From NCBI GenBank assembly GCA_963281155.1, contig CAUJLY010000002.1, forward strand, positions 6,882,001-6,946,000: DNA of 64,000 nt. Direction: 5' to 3'. The DNA is from Rhabditophanes sp. KR3021 (lineage: Eukaryota; Nematoda; Chromadorea; Rhabditida; Alloionematidae). Below, in pieces: positions 11,558 to 20,544 of the stretch. Numbering within the stretch: position 1 is the first letter of the stretch; each line of letters starts with the position of its first letter. Made by a program: the position numbers and the translations under genes. The notes beneath the pieces were generated by a model. It made no database searches, was not told the DNA's origin, and saw nothing but the letters and a program-made list of their open reading frames with translations.

Positions 11558-12063
11558 ATGTCGTCGTCTCATGGTAATGTTGTTATGTCTGAGATTGCTA
11601 ATTTAGATGATAATGGGACGGAAGCTAAATTGCTACCGGTACAGAATGCTACTATTACTCAACCTACAGGGGGGCCTAAGATCTATGAAAACAACACACG
11701 AGATGTAACTGATAGAAGAGAAACATCAGACAAAATCAACAGTGAGCTATCTCAGGCAATAACCTATTTCTGGTGGGGCTTCGCTTGTCTCCCAATTTGC
11801 TGGATATTTGCTCTATTCTCATTTAGTCAATTGATCTGCAACCAAGCAGTTATTACTGATAAAAAAGCTATCGCTAAGAAATGTAAGTTCAATTAAACGT
11901 TGCGTCAAAATGTATCATGATTGCAGATCTACTTCTCACAAGCATTGCCTTGACTGGGTTCGTCTTTGTCGCCTCATCATGGTACGGGTTTTACTACTTC
12001 AACTACAGGCTCGGATCACGATGGACCTACACGTTTGCCGTCACCATTCCTCTTGATCTTTAA
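11558..12063 (+). CDS. pen-2: PEN-2, gamma-secretase subunit, with N-terminal extension
   Basis: Exons 11558-11882 and 11927-12063 join over a 44-nt intron to give 153 aa. PEN-2 is the small membrane subunit that activates presenilin in gamma-secretase, which cleaves Notch and other type I membrane proteins. The family core starts at about residue 67: ITYFWWGFACLPICWIFALF is the first hydrophobic hairpin, and the second exon has the transmembrane helix SIALTGFVFVASSWYGFYYF followed by the family ending NYRLGSRWTYTFAVTIPLDL. The core is about 90 residues, as expected. The first 60 or so residues (acidic, NxT sites, no domain) are extra compared with most PEN-2 proteins; an internal ATG at 11588 or a missed intron could shorten this. 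Confidence 0.88.
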
Positions 12064-12237
12064 ATTAATAAGTATCAACTTGTGGATACATGTAATTAAT
12101 TTGGTTTATTTTAATAACCTTTTTGCCAATAAACTTATTGTTATTGACATGTGTTTGTTTTGGCTTTATGAAGTATCTTTATTCCAAGGAGTCATTAACA
12201 GAAATGCTCTTCCTAAACGCCATTATTTTGCCCAATC

Positions 12238-13800
12238 ATGTTCATAAGCTATTTATTTGAATTCTCTTTCGGCTATCTGAAAAGCAGTTTGATCTACAGG
12301 ATCTCCAAAATATTTGTGAACTCCCAATTCCTCGACCCATCAGACCTCGAGCCAATAGAAGAGAAGTTGGTTGAAATAAAAGTTTCCAGAAAACCAAAGT
12401 CATTTATACAATCTTTATTTCTATTCAACAAGCAACACATACCAGTCACAACTATCTTATGCATATTAACTTGTATAGCTTATAAATTAGAATATGTCGG
12501 TGGTATTATATTAATTTTGGTTAGTGCAGCTGGATTAATAGCTTCTCCTTTTGTATTGTCGTCTGTTTTGTTACTATGGGGCAGAATTTTGTTGAATGAA
12601 ATGACTTCCTTTGATAATATAATCAAAAATGAATACTTTAAATTTATAAAAAGAAGAGAGCAAGTTAGTTTTGGTTTTAAGTCAAGGAAGATGGCAGTGA
12701 AAGGCATGAGAGTTAGTGTTTTGGAAAGTTTGAGGCATGTTACGAATGAACTTATTAATACAAGTAGACATCACTTGTTGCCTAATGAAAACAAGGTGCT
12801 GATGATTGATTTAGTGAATGATAATATGCTGGAACTTTGCAATGGACAGGAGTTTGGTGAAAGTGTGCTGGATATGACTTCGTTGCAGGCAATGTCCCAG
12901 TTTTTGGTATTAACTCAGTCCGAATTTTTGAAGTTCCTGTTGCTTGATGTTTTTGAGAATGTTGAGAAGGAAGAGGACAATTGGGTTATTTTCGGAATCG
13001 CTTATAAATTGGTGAAGTTAATTATGCACGTAAAGAAAGTGTATGAGTATGAAAGGAAAGGCTTGAAAGAAAAGTACGAAATGATTTGTGCTAGTGAATT
13101 AATTATCAAGGAGAAGAAAAGAGAGTTTAAGGTTTGGCATGGTGAGAGTAATGTAGTTGTGGTTAAGGACATTGTTGGGTTGTTTTTGGAGCAATTAAAT
13201 CAGACAGAGGATTCTCTCATTATCGGAAATGAGCAATTAATTGACATTTCGAAGAGTTTAGTTAAATTACTTGAAAGCAAGGTAACGAAGAGTACACAAA
13301 TTGAGGATTTAGATGATGTGTCTTCATGCGAATCAGATGATTATGAATGCTCAGACAGGGAAGGTGATAATGGACAACATATGCCAAAATACGAGGTTTT
13401 TGAAGGGCAATCTACTAAAGATGAAGATAAAGTTGAACAAAGCACTGCATTATACCAAGAAATGAGCAATGACCACAAAATTCAAATGACCAATTTGATG
13501 AATGAATTAAAAGCTCCCCTCCAAGTCCAAAGGAAGTACCACGAAGAGGCTGAAATCTCTGCCATAGCTGTTCGCAAGGGAATCTCAATCGAGGAAGTAA
13601 AAAAAGCCAGACAAACACAAATAGAAGAAGATAAAAAACGTGAAGTAAAAAAACAGGATCTGGAAACGATGTATCCATCACCAGCAGAAATGGATGCACA
13701 ATTAAATTTAATCAAAGAAATGCGGGAAAATATGTTCTTAAAGCAGAAACGGCGTACTAATGAAACTGTGTTTGGTGATTCATCAGATTCAGACTATTAA
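12238..13800 (+). CDS. Vezatin-like membrane protein
   Basis: A single exon of 520 codons starting 174 bp after the PEN-2 stop. Two closely spaced membrane segments lie at about residues 70-120 (TTILCILTCIAYKL and GGIILILVSAAGLIASPF). The middle carries helical stretches such as SLQAMSQFLVLTQSEFLKFL, which resembles the vezatin SLPALKVLFQLWVAQSSEF region. The tail is acidic (SSCESDDYECSD) and then helical with LMNELKAPLQVQRK, similar to the vezatin VLQELKSVL segment. Vezatin is an adherens-junction and endosomal transport protein that binds myosin VII and dynactin partners. The overall order of elements fits, but identity is low and I cannot test it, so this is a likely but not certain call. 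Spacing from PEN-2 suggests a two-gene operon. Confidence 0.55.
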   Translation: MFISYLFEFSFGYLKSSLIYRISKIFVNSQFLDPSDLEPIEEKLVEIKVSRKPKSFIQSLFLFNKQHIPVTTILCILTCIAYKLEYVGGIILILVSAAGLIASPFVLSSVLLLWGRILLNEMTSFDNIIKNEYFKFIKRREQVSFGFKSRKMAVKGMRVSVLESLRHVTNELINTSRHHLLPNENKVLMIDLVNDNMLELCNGQEFGESVLDMTSLQAMSQFLVLTQSEFLKFLLLDVFENVEKEEDNWVIFGIAYKLVKLIMHVKKVYEYERKGLKEKYEMICASELIIKEKKREFKVWHGESNVVVVKDIVGLFLEQLNQTEDSLIIGNEQLIDISKSLVKLLESKVTKSTQIEDLDDVSSCESDDYECSDREGDNGQHMPKYEVFEGQSTKDEDKVEQSTALYQEMSNDHKIQMTNLMNELKAPLQVQRKYHEEAEISAIAVRKGISIEEVKKARQTQIEEDKKREVKKQDLETMYPSPAEMDAQLNLIKEMRENMFLKQKRRTNETVFGDSSDSDY

Positions 13801-13928
13801 TAAAGTTTTATTAATTTTTTAAAATTATTTTATTGGGATTGATTGAATAAACTACTTTGCAATTAGTTTAAACATGCTTTATTTGTTGATTATTAAAAAG
13901 TGATTTTTATTCAAATTTTATCGTCTAA

Positions 13929-15252
13929 TTAAACTTTATTGTTTAATTCATCATTGATGGATGGTCTAATGGCTGAGTTTGTTAAAGTTTTCAAACTGGA
14001 AATAGTTTGCGGTGAATTGTTGCCGTCTGCCAGAGAAGGAACACTTATATAACTAATTCCTGATGTTTCATCCTCCGATTTATCGCATTCCTTAATATTC
14101 ATCTTTTCTGCCTCATAATATTGTTTATCTAACTTGGCTACATAAATATCCTTTGATTTACTGTTGATAACGGGACATATATCTGCCTTAGTCGCGCAAA
14201 TTAATAAGTCTAGCTCCTTAATATCCCACATCAAAGATATGTGGAAAGTTAAATACGATACAATCATCAAAAACTCAGATGCAAAATGATGCCACGTAAC
14301 TAAAAAGGGAAAATGTTACCTATCTTATACTTTCAACTTACCCAAAGGTGAACAAAGTATACTGTTTGCATAAGTTAGGTGGTTTTGGATTGTAAATGGA
14401 GCGCAAATTAAATATACGATCATTGATAATAACTTGATATTTAGGTAACATTTTTCTTGACTTGTATAAAATTCTTGGTAAAGTTGACTGCGTGTCACTA
14501 AAACCATGTGGAATGCACTAATTATTCCGAAGGAAATGAAAAAAGCTGAATACAATTCTGAAATTAAGAGTGGTTTTAATTAAATGACCTCTTCGTACCT
14601 TTGCTGTCAAGAGATGGATGGAGCATACTGACCATGGCAAAGCAAAATACTTCGAATATTAAAGCCGCAGGAATAACAGATACAATTTTTTGATGGAAGG
14701 AAAAATGATCAGCTAAGAGAACGTTGTCAACAAATTCAAGTCCTGTTTTCTTCATAACTTCCATCTTGTCAAGTTTCTTCTTGTTGATAGTTAAGCTATG
14801 CCCCACACAAGTGAACAACCTCACCACAAACAAAGACAATATAGACAACCTCAACACATAATTAGGAAAAGGGGATAAAATTTTAAAATTCAGTAATGAA
14901 GGCAATATCTGTACTTCCACTTCTGCCTGTCTTATACAGTGTACAAATTGACTTCCATAAATGATTACATTTCGTAACTTAAAATTGGATTTGAATGGAA
15001 GTTCTATAAAATAATAAGACAACCAAGCTACAATGTATGTTATTGCTATAAAATTGACACAAAATATGCCCATGTATTTGAATGGGATGTTGCTTAGGTT
15101 GACGTTATAACCTTCTATTGGTTCAGTTGTTTCGATCGAAATGTTATCTAAGGCATATTTTAATGGTAATTAGGAGCAATTGAAAACAAACCTTTTAACA
15201 CTTCTTCTATATGCCATCTTGGGCAGGGTCGCTTTCTCCTTTTCAGAGACAT
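13929..15252 (-). CDS. PGAP2/FRAG1-like multi-pass membrane protein
   Basis: Four exons (15192-15252, 14599-15147, 14342-14557, 13929-14299; minus) join in phase over introns of about 42-45 nt to give 398 aa. PGAP2 (FRAG1 family) is a Golgi protein needed for fatty-acid remodelling of GPI anchors. Several hydrophobic helices are seen: MGIFCVNFIAITYIVAWLSYYF, the segments around YVLRLSILSLFVVRLF, IVSVIPAALIFEVFCFAMVS, and in the last two exons SAFFISFGIISAFHMVL, the IYLICAPF block and the ending FLMIVSYLTFHISLMWD. The last block matches the PGAP2 ending with FHMTAWWD. C. elegans has several PGAP2-like genes, so this may be one of an expanded set. The C-terminal 80 residues are hydrophilic and unlike vertebrate PGAP2. 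It is tail-to-tail with the vezatin-like gene (128 bp apart). Confidence 0.68.
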
Positions 15253-15874
15253 GGCTTCACCTAACTAGGCAAAATAATTGGGATAATGCAGATCTTTAAA
15301 TAAATTTAATAATATTCCAAGCAAGTATTTATAGTTATAAATATAATGGTAAAGAAAATATTGATACAAATGAATGATAACACCGATTTTGGACAAATCA
15401 ATTCTTTATTATTACGAATAAATCTATCTATTATAATAAGATGTAATTAATTGATGTCTATACGCACATCCTAAAAACTGATCACCAACAAATTAATGTT
15501 TAAAAGTGTTTGTGAATCAAGAAAGGGAAGTTTGCGGTGGTTTTGCGGACTGATGGTGTTCTAGATAATCGGAGATGTGTTGTGCATACGTTTTGCCATT
15601 GTCTTTTTAACTTTCTTTTTGATTTGGATGTAATATATCAAAAGATATACCCATGGCTGAAAATTAGTTAGTAGTTGTATGGTTTGTAGATATAGTATGT
15701 TTGATTGTCACAAGACTTTCTTTAATTGAAAGTGTTATTTTAAACAACATCATGTTGAATCTTTCTATAAGACACACTGTGTTTTAGAGACATCTCCTAT
15801 AAAGGGAAATAAAAACCTTTTGTTGGTTTTAGTGTTAAATTCCAATTATTAATTTGGGTTTTAGGAAAACTATG
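15253..15874. other. Intergenic region upstream of PGAP2-like gene
   Basis: About 620 bases of AT-rich sequence between the PGAP2-like start and a MITE. I see no coding signal. Confidence 0.35.
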
Positions 15875-16047
15875 TACAATGAAATCTGTGTTTAGTGAAC
15901 ATCTCTTTATAACGAACAAGATATTTTCGGTATTTGGTTGGCTTCAGAGTTAATTTACATTTTCTAGGCTGAGTATAATGAACAACTGTCTATAGTAAAC
16001 AAAAATCTCGGTCCTTTCGGTGTTCACTAAACTCAGATTTCACTGTA
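15875..16047. mobile_element. MITE with Tc1/pogo-like terminal inverted repeats
   Basis: A 173-bp nonautonomous element. The left end (from 15877) reads CAATGAAATCTGTGTTTAGT and the right end, read on the other strand from 16045, reads CAGTGAAATCTGAGTTTAGT; the two agree at all but 3 of the first 24 or so bases. Both ends are flanked by TA, the target duplication used by Tc1/mariner/pogo transposases. A CAGTG start with a GTGAACA or ATAACGAACA interior is typical of pogo/Tigger-like MITEs. There is no ORF inside. Confidence 0.7.
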
Positions 16048-16158
16048 TTTAGAACTTAGATTATATACTACAAGTATTCCAAGCGTGGTTATTATGAAAG
16101 CAGACGGTACTAATAAAAATAAATCATCACGATTCCCTACCTTCCGCTCTGGTCTTAC

Positions 16159-16372
16159 TTAAAGCATATCCCAAATTCCTTCTTCAATCACAAGACCGTA
16201 AACTTCAGCAGTCATTTTCAATTCACGAAATGGGTAATCTTTAAAGTATTGAAATTCATCAAATAGAGACTTGATGACACAAAACATTATTTCTTTTTCA
16301 CGCAAATTGTTGCTAGTTTTAAATAACAAAACTAACATAATGGCATAATCATTCTTATAAGTTTACCTAACA
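16159..16372 (-). pseudogene. NOT1 (CCR4-NOT scaffold) gene fragment
   Basis: A minus-strand open stretch of about 70 codons contains NNLREKEIMFCVIKSLFDEF, YFKDYPFRELKMTA and EVYGLVIEEGI, which align with the NOT1 region that reads REQELYACMVRNLFDEYRFF, YPDKEL and FGGIIEKG in animals. NOT1 is the scaffold of the CCR4-NOT deadenylase. The similarity stops at a TAA and at the 5' side after about 15 more residues; no other NOT1 exon is nearby, although the protein is over 2000 aa long. It is therefore a short duplicated and decayed piece. Confidence 0.5.
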
Positions 16373-16540
16373 TGGGTTGTACCTATATATCTAGTGTCAT
16401 TTTATTATACGAGAATATTAAAGAAATTTAAATATTAGATTACAATATATATATTTTTAGATTTTAATGTATTATCTATTAATAAAGTGCCATTATATAT
16501 TTCTCCTTTTTATAGGATTGTCATTTAGTTTGTCTAAACG

Positions 16541-17538
16541 ATGACTAAAATTACATCTATTGGAATCGACTTTGGCGCAAACTTTGCGCGCTCAGCAATC
16601 TACAATATGGATGGTAACTTAGATGTGTTTGAATTTACAACAGATAATACAAATCTCAACTCTTGTGTCGCCTTCACAAAGAAACAACGTCTAATTGGTG
16701 TTTTTGCTAAGAAAGAAGCATTGGAGAATCCCAAGAACACACTTACCAAAAAATGTCCTTTTATGGTTAAACCAACGGAAGATGACTCAGAGGATAAAAT
16801 ATTTAAGATTAATGTAAAGTTCAAAGGAGAACAAGCAATTTTCAAACCGGAGGAAATTGTTTCAATAGTAAACGATTTACCACCATGATATATGTAAACA
16901 AAACAATGACTAAACAACTAACTATATAACAAGGCTCATCCTCAGTTACGCCATTTCCAACCTCGACGGACTGAAGGTAAGTAATTTATTTATTTACTAA
17001 TCATTTAGCTTGTATATTTTAGCTTATTTATTATCCAGTAACTTTTATATTTTACTCAATGATTTTAAGCAAGATAAAGCAAGCGGCTGAATCTTTCTTG
17101 AAAAAAACGTTACCCACGCAGTCATATCTATCCATTCTACATACTCTTCTATACAAAGAAAAGCAATTATCGATGCTGCTAAAATCGCCGAATTGAACTT
17201 TATGATATTTTGAATGATGCTACCGCTGCAGCCATCGCTTATGGGTTCAAAGAAAACTTTGAAAACGAGAAGATTATCCTTATTTCGAGTAAGTAAAAAT
17301 ATGTTTATATCATTAATTTGTTGTTTAGATGTTAGTGGCAGCTCATCAAAAGTTTCTACTATTTTAATAAAAGGAAAAAAGTGAAGGCGGTCGTCAGTAC
17401 GATGATATTGGTACACTCGTGAAAGCTATTAAAGTTGCTTGGGAAAAAATAAGTTTAAAAGACTTGCCAACACTCGTATCTTCTATGAATGATAGACTAA
17501 GTGAAATTGTGTTAGAAAATGGTGGAATCACCAAATAA
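16541..17538 (+). pseudogene. Hsp70-like pseudogene
   Basis: An Hsp70 nucleotide-binding domain in pieces. The first open part (16541-16888) has SIGIDFGANFARSAIY (family IGIDLGTT), SCVAFTKKQRLIGVFAKKEA (family RLIGDAAKNQ) and NPKNT, then stops. From about 17060 the NVTHAVIS, AIIDAAKIAELNF and DILNDATAAAIAYGF blocks appear, with a frameshift between the last two near 17200. A further piece from 17330 (DVSGSSSKVS, GGRQYDDIGTLV) ends in stops near 17536. Intron-like gtaagt...ag segments remain, so it came from DNA duplication rather than reverse transcription. The substrate-binding domain is absent. A T-rich catttag precedes the first ATG, so the first 115 codons could still be made as a fragment. 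Confidence 0.7.
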
Positions 17539-17661
17539 TATGTAGATTCCATTGTAAATATAAAAATCTATTAATGATATCTTATTTTTATTAAAAGTGA
17601 CAAAGTCTTCTTAAATTATTAAACAAACAATAAAGGCAAATTTAGTGGCAAATTATTGGAA

Positions 17662-18777
17662 TCAGGCATAGAAGCCGTTGAATAAAATTTTTGCTTCATC
17701 CATTAAGAAATACATAAAGGAATGGTTTGCTTTGAAGAGTATTTGATTTTTGGGTGGCAGCATCATACTTTCTAACATGAAAATGGCTGTTGCAGCTGCA
17801 GCCTCTGTTCCTTCTTCATCAACTGCAACGACGACTTGTTGTAAGACTTGAGATATCTGTAAGGAAGTTTGTGTAGTTATTCCAGAAAAATTGGCTCTTG
17901 AATCGAAAGCATCGACTAAACCTAATTTTATTAAGGCTTCATTAAAGTTATGTGTTGCTTCAATTTTGAATTTTGGTAAATACATCTTCAATGGTTTATA
18001 TTTAAATGCTGAAATAAGCTTTTCAAGTTGCGAATAGTCAAATTGTTGCATGATATTAACAAGATTGTTCTTTATCTTAGGTAAAACAATTATCATTGAT
18101 ACATCACTTCCTTTATATTTCATGCTAACAACTTGATAATGATTGTTCTCAGAATACAAAAAGCTAGTTTCTTGATACATCATTTGAACTTTTTTAGTGT
18201 CATTTTGGTTTAAATAAAAATCATCTTCTCTTGTTGATTCTAATTCAAAGGGACAAAGCCACTTAGCTTTAAAATAAATAGCATTAATTAGGACCATTTG
18301 AGTACTATGTCCAATTGCTTGAGGTTTAATCATATTTTTGATTAAGTTATTCGTAGCTTCTTCAATAAAATCATTCATACTCTTGACAGCTAAAGCAGTA
18401 TTGGAAAAGTCAATAGTTTCAAATTGCCCTTGATAATAATGATTAACTGTATCGGTAAACATTTTTTCAATAACTAATCCATTCTTTACATAAATCTTAT
18501 TAGCCGACTTCAGCTCAATACCACTTTTCTTCTTTAATTTAGTCAAAAATTCATTAAAATATTGATGCAATCTTATTTCATCACCATCTCCAACCAATAA
18601 CCTCTTAAATTCATATTTGGTGTTTCCTCTAGCACCATCAATCAACATAGACAAAGCAGTAATTAAACTGATTGGTGATAAGGCTGTAGCTTGGTGTGGA
18701 TTAGATGTAAATGTATTAATTAATAAGTTAATACCAAAATTAGCTTGAATAGAAACTAGTGAATTATTTTCAGCCAT
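17662..18777 (-). CDS. Intracellular serpin, inhibitory type
   Basis: A single exon of 371 aa, the normal serpin length, starting at the ATG of MAENNSL. Serpins trap serine or cysteine proteases by a loop insertion. Seen are the family blocks NPHQATALSPISLITALSML near the N terminus, INAIYFKAKWLCPF in the middle, and, near the end, VAVDEEGTEAAAATAIF then HSFMYFLMDEAKILFNG. The hinge EEGTEAAAATA fits the inhibitory pattern (Glu at P17, Gly P15, Thr P14, small residues at P12 to P9), so it is likely a working inhibitor. By counting from the hinge, the scissile bond falls within LESMM, which would suggest a chymotrypsin- or elastase-like or cysteine protease target; this is approximate. There is no signal peptide, as in the intracellular nematode SRP proteins. 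The Hsp70 pseudogene lies just downstream, facing it. Confidence 0.93.
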   Translation of the reverse strand: MAENNSLVSIQANFGINLLINTFTSNPHQATALSPISLITALSMLIDGARGNTKYEFKRLLVGDGDEIRLHQYFNEFLTKLKKKSGIELKSANKIYVKNGLVIEKMFTDTVNHYYQGQFETIDFSNTALAVKSMNDFIEEATNNLIKNMIKPQAIGHSTQMVLINAIYFKAKWLCPFELESTREDDFYLNQNDTKKVQMMYQETSFLYSENNHYQVVSMKYKGSDVSMIIVLPKIKNNLVNIMQQFDYSQLEKLISAFKYKPLKMYLPKFKIEATHNFNEALIKLGLVDAFDSRANFSGITTQTSLQISQVLQQVVVAVDEEGTEAAAATAIFMLESMMLPPKNQILFKANHSFMYFLMDEAKILFNGFYA

Positions 18778-19835
18778 TATCAAATGGAATGGAAATGCTT
18801 GAAAATGTGTTGATATTTATAGTGTTGACAATCAATATTGAAGTATGTTTTATTACTAGGCAATTACATTTTGGTGATTCATTCTAAGATAAATTTGTAA
18901 TTGTGTGAAGGTTATAAAGTTATGTTGTTAATATTAAACAAATAAAAACATAATGTATTTGATATCAATTAATGAACTTCGCAAATTTGAAAATAGTTCA
19001 ACGTCTATTACATAAACTTTGCCACTGCTTTTTTGACACTATTGCCGCCTTAAAATGGATAAACAAAGAAATAACAAATTCAACTGCATGGAAATTTAAA
19101 GAACATGAAAAATTGCATTATTGAAAAAAATCCTGGCTTTCTTAATTATATTAAAGAGTTAAAAAGTAATTTTCCTCCTCGATGGTTTTGTCTCTTGCTG
19201 AGAAACAACTTGCTGACTTTTGGAAAACTTCATAATAAGCCATATTTTTATTCGCACACGATCATTTAACTTAATATATTTTATTATTATTTTAATAAAT
19301 AATTAGGCATAAATAGCGCTTTGATACCTTTAAAAGAAACATTCGAGTTTTAAGGAGGCTAGTCTACAAGGAACACTTATATCGGTTCTGCCGATGTTTC
19401 TTATAGACAGATTCAACTGCACACAATAATACATATTTGTAATTTGTGGCATACATTCAAGTTTTATTAACTTTTTGATTGAATAAATATGAACAAATAT
19501 AAAGAAATATAGGGTTTGGTTAAAAAGATATAATGTAAAGAAGCTTCTGTCTCCGTGAAAACTCAATTATTAGTGGGTTTTGAATGGGAGCAGATGGCAA
19601 AAAAAATTGATAACAAGTAGTAGAAGATTCTTTGTGTGTTGGTATATGCCAATTTAAAAAGCACAACCCGTTTTTCTCTCTCACTTAGCCAGCTAAAACA
19701 TAACATGTTTAATGGGAAACCTCTGAAATGGGAGAGATATGATTAAAGAGACATATCTATATATACTTATAACGAGCCTTGAAACAACTTATCGCCTGAA
19801 GCTTATCAGAACGTTGACTTTTGCCTCAAATTTAA
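18778..19835. other. Intergenic region upstream of serpin
   Basis: About 1 kb of AT-rich DNA. A 78-codon minus-strand open stretch at 19330-19566 has no recognisable features and is not called. Confidence 0.3.
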
Positions 19836-19961
19836 ATGATGTGTGGAAATGGTGATGTGTACTTTGATGAAGGAGCAAAAAATAGAATGTATGGAACTTT
19901 TAATACTACCGAACAAAACTTATTACAGATAAATTTAAACTCAAAGACACTTCAAAATTGA
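19836..19961 (+). CDS. Possible microprotein with YGTFN motif
   Basis: A 41-codon ORF (MMCGNGDVYFDEGAKNRMYG, then TFNTTEQN...) follows an in-frame stop. It has a TATATA-like run about 80 bases upstream. Its middle, GNGD...YGTFN, resembles HNGDEYVAYGTFN in the small spliced gene at 22874-23092. That shared short motif is the only reason to list it. No known family is recognised. Confidence 0.22.
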   Translation: MMCGNGDVYFDEGAKNRMYGTFNTTEQNLLQINLNSKTLQN

Positions 19962-20355
19962 TCTATTGAAAAGACATTTGTCATATTCTGTTTAGTTTTT
20001 CTATTAATGGTTAACGTCCTTTATATGTGCTGTCCAGACGACGAAAAAATTTATATAAATAGACAAAATGTTCACTCTCAAATATTTAAGCATGATTTTT
20101 AAAGAAAAAAATATTTTTAACTTATATCAGCTACATAAATACTTAATACAATTGTTTTGATAAAGACTTCTATACATTTATCTCTTATCATGATACATAA
20201 CTTTTTAACTAGATGAGAGTATATATTGAAGATACACATATTTTGATATCATCAATTCTATTTTAATGGTTTCCTTTCATCTATTTCCGACTTCAATTCA
20301 ATTGTTAGAAAGCTTATTTTTGATGACGCCAGCTACTTATTACCTGTAATTAAAA

Positions 20356-20544
20356 ATGGCTTTTTATGGTATCACCATCCAACATTTATTCTTTTTAACT
20401 TCCCTTTTATCTGTACTTGTATCATTTTTATACTTTAAGTTTCACGAAACAATTGGAAAGCCAATTTGTTTTGACATAACCTATCCAAATAAATTAAATG
20501 AAGCTTATGAGATTACTTACCAAAAAAAGGGGGAAATGTTGTGA
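20356..20544 (+). CDS. Possible small membrane protein
   Basis: A 62-codon ORF with an ATG start in a good A-rich context (aaaaATGG). Residues 8-28 (IQHLFFLTSLLSVLVSFLYF) would form one membrane helix, followed by a hydrophilic tail that ends QKKGEML. No family is recognised, and such stretches can be chance in AT-rich DNA. Confidence 0.22.
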   Translation: MAFYGITIQHLFFLTSLLSVLVSFLYFKFHETIGKPICFDITYPNKLNEAYEITYQKKGEML

